Assembly (NCBI RefSeq): GCF_006912135.1
Contig: NZ_VIRS01000003.1
Location: 186,001-250,000, forward strand
Direction: 5' to 3'
DNA length: 64,000 bases
DNA from: Cryptosporangium phraense
GTDB lineage: Bacteria; Actinomycetota; Actinomycetes; Mycobacteriales; Cryptosporangiaceae
The notes below the pieces were generated by a model. That model was not told the DNA's origin. It saw only the letters and a list, made by a program, of their open reading frames with translations, and did no database searches. A program made the position numbers and the translations under genes. Below, piece after piece: positions 51,918-58,543 of the stretch (position 1 is its first letter; the number at the start of each line of letters is the position of its first letter).

Positions 51918-53144
51918 TCAGGCGGCGCTGCTCGAGTCGCAGGCCGTCTCGCCGAACCGGGCCGGGGCGGGCGTCGTCGTCGGCGTCGTCGCGATCGGTG
52001 CCGAACCGCGCGCGACGATCGTCCGCAGGAGCACGAGGCCGAGCACGGAGCAGCACGCGGCGGCCGCGAACGCGGCCCGGTAGCCGCCGAGGGCGGCGGC
52101 CTGACCGACGACCAGCCCACCGAGGCCGGTGGCGACGTCGAAGAACATCGTGAACGTGGACACGGCGGCGGCCTGCTCGGACTCCTTGACCCGGCTGATC
52201 GTCAGCGCCATCAGGCCGGGGTACTGGAACGCGATCCCGGCGCCGAGCGGCACGATGCCGACGTAGATCCAGACCTCGGACGGTGCCGCGGCGATGATCA
52301 CCAGCCCCAGCACGACCCCGATCGTGGCCAGCGTGCCGGCCCGGACGGCGCCGATCCGGTCGGGCAGCCCGCCGGCGAAGATCCGGGCCGCCAGCACGAC
52401 GACCGAATAGGCGAGGAACATCCACGACGGATTGCTGCCTCGCAACTCGTCGACGTAGAGCGGGATGTAGGCGTTGAACGCGACGACGCCGATGATGCCG
52501 AGGGCCAGCACCGCGCCGGGCCAGAGGGCCGCGGAGTGGAAGCGCGGAGCGCGTTCGCCGCGGGCCCGGTGGTTGGCGACCAGCAGCATCGGCAGCGTGC
52601 CGAGCAGTTGCAGCAGGCCGGCGACGACGAACGTCGGCCCGACGCCGAACGTGTCGTAGCAGGGCTGGCCGATCACCGGCCCCAGCCCGATGCCGAGGTA
52701 CGGCGCGACCGAGAAGTAGCTGGACGCCTTCGAGCGCTGCTCCGGCGGGGCGGTCGCCATCACCCGGGCGATGCAGGCGACGAACATCAGCGCCAGCGCC
52801 GCTCCCGACAGCAGCCGGAAGAGCAGCAGGACCGGCAGGTTCCCGGCCAGCGCGTAGGCCGCGGTCGAGACCGCACCGGCGACGCCGCCGATCAGGACCA
52901 GCGGCTGGAAGCCCAGGTTCTGGATGGCCCGGGCGGTGAACGGGCGGACCATCACCGCCGACACCGCCATGATCCCGACGACGACGCCGATCGCCAGGTC
53001 GCCGCCTCCCAGCGACTGCACGAAGTACGGCAGCACCGGCAGCGTCATGCCGAGGGAGAGAAACGCGCCGAGCGCGGCGACGAGGAGGAGGGCGAACTCC
53101 TTGGTGATCAGTCGGGCCGAGGACCGGTCACTCGGTGTCGCCAT
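51918..53144 (-). CDS. MFS transporter (DHA1-like)
   Basis: A 408-residue carrier with 12 predicted membrane segments. It starts EFALLLVAALGAFLSLGMTL and keeps the YFVQSLGGGDLAIG first loop; the second half has GLPDRIGAVRAGTLATIG as motif A. GGAGAG lies 8 bases before ATG 53144. It sits in the long minus-strand run, 27 bases upstream of the DUF4185-like gene and 88 bases after the secreted protein. Export of the pathway product is a possible role, but no substrate is indicated. Confidence 0.88.
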   Translation of the reverse strand: MATPSDRSSARLITKEFALLLVAALGAFLSLGMTLPVLPYFVQSLGGGDLAIGVVVGIMAVSAVMVRPFTARAIQNLGFQPLVLIGGVAGAVSTAAYALAGNLPVLLLFRLLSGAALALMFVACIARVMATAPPEQRSKASSYFSVAPYLGIGLGPVIGQPCYDTFGVGPTFVVAGLLQLLGTLPMLLVANHRARGERAPRFHSAALWPGAVLALGIIGVVAFNAYIPLYVDELRGSNPSWMFLAYSVVVLAARIFAGGLPDRIGAVRAGTLATIGVVLGLVIIAAAPSEVWIYVGIVPLGAGIAFQYPGLMALTISRVKESEQAAAVSTFTMFFDVATGLGGLVVGQAAALGGYRAAFAAAACCSVLGLVLLRTIVARGSAPIATTPTTTPAPARFGETACDSSSAA

Positions 53145-53232
53145 ACGAAGTCTCTCCGCCTCTCAAATCACGCGATGCCTCCCAAACCTTGTATCCGGGG
53201 CGCGGACTTCGCAGTGGACTCTGTGGTGCAGC

Positions 53233-54141
53233 TCACCTGATTGGGTGCGCGGTCCAACTACGCGGATCGCTGAGCATCCCGGCCGGGTGGGCGCTCGCGG
53301 CGATCCGGAGGCACTCGGCCCGCAGCGCGCCGACCGTGGACGACCGATCGTCGGCGGCCCGGCAGCGGATCCGGAGCTGGGTCTTCGGGTCGAGCGCGAA
53401 CGTGACCGTGCGTTCGTCGCCGATCAGGATCTCGCGGGCCGGGCGGCCACCCAGCGTGGTCGTGGGTGGGTCCGCGCGCTCCGGAATCGCCGAGACCTCG
53501 ATCTGCGCGTCCGGGTCGGTCGGCGAGGAGAACGTGACGCCCGCGGTGAGGTCGCCGAACCGGTCCCGGACGACGTCGGTGCGGAGCGTCACCAGGTCGC
53601 GCGGGCGGCTCGTCGTCAGGGGGAGCGCGACCGGGGTGCCGTCGCCGACCCGGACCGAGCGGGCGATCCGGGTGGCGGTGCCGAGCGGGTCGGACAGGCC
53701 GGAGATCTCGACCTGGGCCACGGCGCCGGGAGCCCACTCCCAGCGCAGGAAGTGCACCGCGCGGTCGGTGTACCAGCGGGAGGATTTCGCACCGATCGGT
53801 GGTCCGGGCTGGACGGTGGCGTCGGTGAAATACGCCGGCGGCGGCGCGCCCGGCGGGACGATCGAGACGAGGACGTCGCTGGTCGCGTGGCTCGCGTAGA
53901 GCTCCTCGAGTACCGGCGTCGTCGAGGAGCCGCGGGCGGTGAGCGTTTCCGGCAGCCAGCCGACGGTCAGCCGCGACCGCAGCGGGTCGAAGCTCTCCGG
54001 GGCGGCGGTGGCGGCGGCCGAGGCCGGGGTGGGATCGGGGACGTGTGCCTCGTCGTCGGCCCGGGGGCTCGGCTGCAGCAGGAGACCGAAGCCGGCCAGC
54101 AGGGCGGCCGAGACGCCGGTGATGATCAGTAGCCGCCGCAC
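53233..54141 (-). CDS. Anchored or secreted protein of unknown function (302 aa)
   Basis: Unrecognised. GTG 54141 opens an N-terminal membrane segment (LLIITGVSAALLAGFGLLL, about residues 4-22), then a Pro/Ala-rich linker to about 50, then an extracellular domain with two apparent repeats: one begins RLTVGWLPETLTARG and the other is around LRTDVVRDRFGDLTAGVTF. The VGWxPxx motif is also found in proteins encoded next to SigE-type ECF sigma factors, but no sigma gene is adjacent. Two Cys near the end could form a disulfide. It lies 12 bases after the PAP2 gene, so is probably co-transcribed with it. Confidence 0.8.
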   Translation of the reverse strand: MRRLLIITGVSAALLAGFGLLLQPSPRADDEAHVPDPTPASAAATAAPESFDPLRSRLTVGWLPETLTARGSSTTPVLEELYASHATSDVLVSIVPPGAPPPAYFTDATVQPGPPIGAKSSRWYTDRAVHFLRWEWAPGAVAQVEISGLSDPLGTATRIARSVRVGDGTPVALPLTTSRPRDLVTLRTDVVRDRFGDLTAGVTFSSPTDPDAQIEVSAIPERADPPTTTLGGRPAREILIGDERTVTFALDPKTQLRIRCRAADDRSSTVGALRAECLRIAASAHPAGMLSDPRSWTAHPIR

Positions 54142-54153
54142 GCCCGCCAGTGT

Positions 54154-54855
54154 TCAGGAAACGGCGAAACGCGCGCGGACCTCCCAGAGACGGGCGATCG
54201 CCAGGCCGGCGAACGCGACGAGAACGCCACCGACGACATCGAGGACCCAGTGGTGGCCGGTCACCAGCACGACGACGCCGGTCACGGCGGCGTGCAGCCA
54301 GCCCAGAGCGCGCGCCCACCAGCGGGCGGTGAGCGCGCTGACCGCCAGCGCGCACCAGACCGCCCAGCCGACGTGCATGCTCGGGAACGCGGCGTACGGG
54401 TTCTCGGCCCCGGAGATGACCGGGGCGTTCGTCAGGCCCTCGAGCAGCCGGGGCGGCGCGGACGGCCAGGCCCAGGAGATCGCGACGCCGATCAGGCTGG
54501 CCGCGACGAACGCGGAGCGGAAGCGGTAGTAGGCGGCCGGGTCGAACAGCACGAGCAGCCCGAAGACGACGAACGGGACCGCGAAGTGGCCGGTGACGTA
54601 GTAGGCATTGGCGATCGCGGTGCGGAGGGGGTCCTCGGCCCACCAGGTGCTGAGCAGGCGTTCGAGGCCGAAGTACTCGAGGGATCGGATCGTCTTGGCG
54701 TGCGCGTAGGCGGCCTCGGTGCGGTCGGCCGAGCCGAGGCCGACCGCCAGGTAGGCGCCGATCCCCAGGGCGATCAGGGCGAGTTCGGTCGCGATGACGC
54801 GCACCCACTGGCGTGGGGGTGCCGCCACCGCGGACGGGATCGTCGTGGTCGCCAC
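54154..54855 (-). CDS. PAP2 / Aur1-like membrane phosphatase
   Basis: A 233-residue integral membrane protein with about six segments. The acid-phosphatase motifs AAFPSMHVGWAVW (near 153-165) and TGHHWVLDVVGG (near 199-210) supply the two catalytic His and the Asp; the first motif is reduced (APPRLL), as in the inositol-phosphoceramide synthase-like (PAP2_3) group. It would hydrolyse a lipid phosphate or transfer a phospho-alcohol outside the membrane. GTG 54855 has AAGGAGG 7 bases upstream. It leads the 44.6-54.9 kb run of lipid and glycan-like enzymes. Confidence 0.9.
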   Translation of the reverse strand: MATTTIPSAVAAPPRQWVRVIATELALIALGIGAYLAVGLGSADRTEAAYAHAKTIRSLEYFGLERLLSTWWAEDPLRTAIANAYYVTGHFAVPFVVFGLLVLFDPAAYYRFRSAFVAASLIGVAISWAWPSAPPRLLEGLTNAPVISGAENPYAAFPSMHVGWAVWCALAVSALTARWWARALGWLHAAVTGVVVLVTGHHWVLDVVGGVLVAFAGLAIARLWEVRARFAVS

Positions 54856-54914
54856 TGGGTGCCCTCCTTCGCAGGTAGGGCGTGATCCCCCGGAAATCGA
54901 CGCACTACACCTGG

Positions 54915-56255
54915 TCAGGCGGGGGCGGGCACGTGACGCGGCGCACTGTTCTCCCGGGGTTTGCGGCCCAGGTCGGCGGTCGGGACGTGGGCGGTCTCGC
55001 GGCCGGACGCGGCGGCCACGGCCGAGACCACACAGAGGACGGCCAGGAAGATCGCGACCGGCAGCCAGCCGCCGCGTCCGTCGCCGGCCAGCGCGGCCCC
55101 GACGGTCGGGGCGAACCCGCCGATCGCGAACCCGAGCTGGGTCCCGATCGCCATGCCGGACAGCCGGACCCGGGTCGTGAACATCTCGCCGTAGAACGCC
55201 GGCCAGGTCGAGTTCGGCGCGCTGTAGACGACGCCCGAGAGCAGGATGCCGACCGCGAAGATCAGCGGCCAGTTGCCGTGTCCGATCGCCGAGAGGTACG
55301 CGAACATCAGCGCGGCCGAGCCGAGCGTGCCGCCGATCATGACCGGTTTGCGGCCGATCCGGTCGGCCAGCGTGGCCCAGAGGGGGATCGCGCCCAGCGC
55401 GACGACGTTGGCCAGCACGCCGACCCAGAGCAGCGTCGACTTCTCCAGCCCGACCGTGTCGGCGCCGAACGAGAGCGCGTAGACGCCGAAGATCGTGCTG
55501 ACGCTGGCCACCATCGCGACGAGCACGACCCGGATCACCGAGGCCCAGTGGTCGCGGAACAGCACGGCCAGCGGGGCCTTCGGGACCTGGTCCTTGGCCG
55601 CTTCCTGGACGAATTCCGGCGTCTCCTCCATCCGTCGCCGTATCAGGTACCCGACCGCCATGACGACGACGCTGAGCAGGAACGGGATGCGCCAGCCCCA
55701 GGTGAGCAGGCTGTCGTCGGGTAACGCGGCGACCGGGAGGAACACGGCCGTGGCGAGGATCTGGCCCATCTGGGTGCCGTTGAGCGTGAAGCTGGTGAAG
55801 AAGCCGCGGCGGTGCTCGGGGGCGTGTTCGAGCGTCATCGAGTTCGCGCTGGCCTGTTCGCCGGCTGCTGAGAAGCCCTGGGCCAGCCGCAGCGTGACCA
55901 GCAGGATCGGCGCGAGGACGCCGACCTGGCCGTACGTCGGCAGGCAGCCGACCAGGAACGTCGAGACGCCCATCAGGATCAGCGTCAGGACGAGGACGCG
56001 TTTGCGGCCGAACTTGTCGCCGACGTGGCCGAGGACGAACGCGCCGATCGGGCGGGCGGCGTAACCGACGCCGAACGTGGCGAGCGCGAGGAGCGTGCCG
56101 GTCGCCGGGTCGGAGTCGGCGAAGAACACCTTGTTGAAGACCAGGGCCGCGGCCGTGCCGTAGATGAAGAAGTCGTAGTACTCGAGCGCGCTGCCGATCC
56201 AGGCGGCGAGGGCGGCCTTGCGGGGCTGAGCGGTCGGAACGGGAGGTGCGGTCAC
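54915..56255 (-). CDS. MHS family MFS importer, likely shikimate/quinate or related acid
   Basis: A 446-residue metabolite:H+ symporter of the ShiA/KgtP/ProP group. Marks are ALEYYDFFIYGTAAALVFNK near residues 24-43, GHVGDKFGRKRVLVLTL near 75-91, and LRLAQGFSAAGEQASAN. GTG 56255 has AGGGAG 6 bases upstream; the frame extends to 56291. Its upstream region carries a 19-bp element (56309-56327) nearly identical to the one before the shikimate dehydrogenase gene, which ties it to that pathway. The two loci flank the same TetR gene. Substrate assignment is therefore from regulation plus family. Confidence 0.9.
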   Translation of the reverse strand: MTAPPVPTAQPRKAALAAWIGSALEYYDFFIYGTAAALVFNKVFFADSDPATGTLLALATFGVGYAARPIGAFVLGHVGDKFGRKRVLVLTLILMGVSTFLVGCLPTYGQVGVLAPILLVTLRLAQGFSAAGEQASANSMTLEHAPEHRRGFFTSFTLNGTQMGQILATAVFLPVAALPDDSLLTWGWRIPFLLSVVVMAVGYLIRRRMEETPEFVQEAAKDQVPKAPLAVLFRDHWASVIRVVLVAMVASVSTIFGVYALSFGADTVGLEKSTLLWVGVLANVVALGAIPLWATLADRIGRKPVMIGGTLGSAALMFAYLSAIGHGNWPLIFAVGILLSGVVYSAPNSTWPAFYGEMFTTRVRLSGMAIGTQLGFAIGGFAPTVGAALAGDGRGGWLPVAIFLAVLCVVSAVAAASGRETAHVPTADLGRKPRENSAPRHVPAPA

Positions 56256-56308
56256 GAGGGGCTCCCTGGGTGTATGCGGCGGTGCAGACACTGAGCAGCG
56301 GGTCGCGC

Positions 56309-56327
56309 TAATGAACCGTACGGTTAC
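56309..56327 (-). promoter_or_regulatory. Operator upstream of the MHS importer (shared TetR site)
   Basis: On the minus strand this reads GTAACCGTACGGTTCATTA, with a perfect 12-bp palindrome AACCGTACGGTT at its heart. It lies 54-72 bases before the GTG start at 56255 and matches the element at 57631-57649 in 16 of 19 bases. It is probably bound by the TetR protein encoded at 56923. Confidence 0.8.
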
Positions 56328-56334
56328 GTACCAG

Positions 56335-56922
56335 AGGGTGAGTTAGCGGCGGCGTCGTGTCAAGGGGCGCACCCCCGTTTCCAGCCCGCGCCGGACGCCG
56401 TCAGCGCCGCCGGTCGCGTCGGCAAGCCGGCCGACCGGATCGGCCACCGCAACGCCGCGCCCGCAACGGCGGCCCGCCGCCAGCGCCACGCAGTCGAGTG
56501 CGGGACCAACCTGATCACCGGTGATGGAGCAGCTAGAGCCGGTCTAGCGAAGCCGAGAGGCCTTCGTGTCCCCGCTGATGCGGTGCTAGCCCTGCGCGCA
56601 CGCCTGACCTCGGTCGGTTGGTGGAGGCCGGTCGCGCGGGTTTCCGACTACTTCCACGTGGCATGGCACACGGCCGACGTTGGGCCGACCCCTATGCGGT
56701 CGTCGGCGAAGCGCTAGGCGCGGCCGGGACACGAGATCGGCCCTCGCGCCCCCCGCAGGCCAGACCCGAACACCGCCGTCCCTGACCGCAGCGGTCACCG
56801 CTATCGGGGCCGGGCCCAGGCCGAACGCAACCGCGAAGCCACATCAGGCAAACCCCCGACCCCCGCTCCGCCGGCGGAGCCCGACCACCCACCCGGTCGA
56901 CGAACCTCCCCGAACAGCACGC
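56335..56922. other. Non-coding or decayed segment
   Basis: No convincing gene. Codon-position bias is weak compared with neighbours. One plus frame is open from about 56393 to 56716 and reads RQRHAVECGTNLITGDGAAR and later VGWWRPVARVSDYFHVAWHT; I recognise no family. Several stops interrupt other frames. It could be a decayed gene or an old insertion; no flanking repeats or target duplications were seen. Confidence 0.5.
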
Positions 56923-57591
56923 CTAAGCCCGGCCGACGTGGGCCGTCAGGTACTCGAGGACCAGGTCGCCGATCATGCGGCGGTGGTGCTCGGTGAGGGC
57001 GGGGTCGAGCATGTCGCGGCCGAAGATCGCCTCGAACGTGTACCGGTTCGCGGTCCGGAACACGCAGAACGCGCTGATGACCATGTGGACGTCGAGCGCG
57101 TCGACGTCGGCGCGGAACAGGCCGGCGGCGCGGCCCCGGTCGAGGATGCCGGACAGCACGTCGACGGCCGGGGCGGCCAGCCCGGCCAGCACCGGTGACG
57201 TGCGCAGGTGCTCGGCGTGGTGGACGTTCTCGATGCTCACCAGCCGGATGAACGCCGGGTGGGACTGGTGGTGGTCGAACGTCAGCTCGGCGAGCGCGCG
57301 CATGGCCCGGGCCGGGTCGAGATGGTCGACGTCGAGATCCTGCTCCAGGCGGCGGATGCCGGCGTAGGCCCGTTCGAGCACGGCGACGTAGAGGCCCTGC
57401 TTGGAACCGAAGTAGTAATAGATCATCCGCTTGGTGGTGCGGGTTCGGGCAGCGATCTCGTCGACCCGGCCGCCGGCGTAACCGCGGTCGGCGAACTCCT
57501 CGGTCGCAGCCTCCAGGATCTCGCCGCGCGTGCGTTCGGCGTCGCGCTGACGTTCCGGGGGCGCATCAGCGGCGGTCACGCATCCGACCAT
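56923..57591 (-). CDS. TetR family regulator of the quinate/shikimate genes
   Basis: A 222-residue repressor. The HTH is at about residues 25-65 (EFADRGYAGGRVDEIAART and TKRMIYYYFGSKQGLYVAVL); the C-terminal domain is of the TetR_C type with AELTFDHHQSHPAFIRLVS. The start is ATG 57591 with GGAAGAG upstream; GTG 57579 is an alternative. It diverges from the shikimate dehydrogenase operon, and a 19-bp element lies in the gap and again before the importer. It replaces the LysR regulator used for the corresponding genes in Corynebacterium. Ligand probably a pathway intermediate. Confidence 0.9.
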   Translation of the reverse strand: MVGCVTAADAPPERQRDAERTRGEILEAATEEFADRGYAGGRVDEIAARTRTTKRMIYYYFGSKQGLYVAVLERAYAGIRRLEQDLDVDHLDPARAMRALAELTFDHHQSHPAFIRLVSIENVHHAEHLRTSPVLAGLAAPAVDVLSGILDRGRAAGLFRADVDALDVHMVISAFCVFRTANRYTFEAIFGRDMLDPALTEHHRRMIGDLVLEYLTAHVGRA

Positions 57592-57630
57592 AGCGTTGGC
57601 TCTTCCTCTGGGCGTTTTCCTGCGGTACAA

Positions 57631-57649
57631 GTAACTATCCGGTTCATTA
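57631..57649 (+). promoter_or_regulatory. Operator upstream of the shikimate dehydrogenase operon
   Basis: GTAACTATCCGGTTCATTA differs from the importer element at only three central positions; its right half-site CGGTTCATTA is unchanged, while the left half is less symmetric. It lies 16-34 bases before GTG 57665 and 40-58 bases before the TetR start, so one site could control both directions. Confidence 0.8.
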
Positions 57650-57664
57650 TCTCGGAGGGTTCCC

Positions 57665-58543
57665 GTGGCGGTCCGCTCGCTCACCTCGCGCCGGCCGGTG
57701 CGCGTCGGCCTGATCGGGTCGGGGATCGGCCCGTCGCTCTCGCCCGCGCTGCACGAGCGGGAGGCGTCGCTGCTGGGGCTCGACTACACGTACCGGCGGC
57801 TCGACCTGGACGAGCTGGGCCGGGCGCCGTCGGACGTCGGGGGACTGGTGGCGGAGGCCCGACGCGCGGGGTTCCAGGGGCTGAACATCACGCACCCCTG
57901 CAAGCAGCTGGTGATTCCGTTCCTCGACGAATTGTCGGAGGCGGCGGGCAAGATCGGGGCGGTCAACACGGTGGTGTTCACCGCCGACGGGCGCTCGGTG
58001 GGGCACAACACGGACTGGTCGGGGTTCCGAGACGGGCTGGTTCGCGGGCTGCCGGACGTCCGAATGGGGGTGGTGGTGCTGCTGGGGGCGGGAGGCGCGG
58101 GCGCGGCCGCGGCCCACGCGCTGCGTGCGTTGGGCGTGGGGACCGTGCACGTGGTGGACGTCGATCTCGAGCGTGCGCGGTCGCTGGCCGACCGGCTGCA
58201 CACCGTGGCCCATCCGGTCGGCGAGCTCGCGGACGTGCTGGCCGGGGCCGACGGGCTGGTGCACGCGACCCCGGTCGGGATGGCCGAGCATCCGGGCCTG
58301 CCGCTGGCCGCGGAGCTGCTGCGGCCGGGGTTGTGGGTCGCCGAGATCGTGTACCGCCCGCTGGAGACCGAGTTACTGCGGGCCGCCCGGGCCGCCGGCT
58401 GCGCGGCGCTGGACGGCGGCGGAATGGCCGTGCACCAGGCCGCGGCGGCGATGCGCCTGTTCGCGGGCGTCGAGCCGGACGCCGACCGGATGGTGCGCCA
58501 CCTCCGCGAGCTGATCTCGGCGGAGGCCGGCCGTGCGCGCTGA
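57665..58543 (+). CDS. Shikimate/quinate dehydrogenase (catabolic AroE-type)
   Basis: Oxidises shikimate or quinate to the 3-dehydro compound with NAD(P). A 292-residue AroE-fold enzyme. The substrate serines are in GPSLSPALHE (near residues 22-31), the catalytic Lys in NITHPCKQ (near 77-84), the Asp in HNTDWSGF (near 117-124), and the Rossmann motif VLLGAGGAGAA near 138-148. GTG 57665 has GGAGG 6 bases upstream. The next gene overlaps by 11 bases and encodes the dehydratase acting on the product. The coupling and the operator argue for a catabolic rather than biosynthetic role. Confidence 0.92.
   Translation: MAVRSLTSRRPVRVGLIGSGIGPSLSPALHEREASLLGLDYTYRRLDLDELGRAPSDVGGLVAEARRAGFQGLNITHPCKQLVIPFLDELSEAAGKIGAVNTVVFTADGRSVGHNTDWSGFRDGLVRGLPDVRMGVVVLLGAGGAGAAAAHALRALGVGTVHVVDVDLERARSLADRLHTVAHPVGELADVLAGADGLVHATPVGMAEHPGLPLAAELLRPGLWVAEIVYRPLETELLRAARAAGCAALDGGGMAVHQAAAAMRLFAGVEPDADRMVRHLRELISAEAGRAR

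Noticed and set aside
56335-56922. Remnant transposon or phage gene
   Set aside because: No recognisable transposase or integrase motif, inverted terminal repeats or target duplication were seen.
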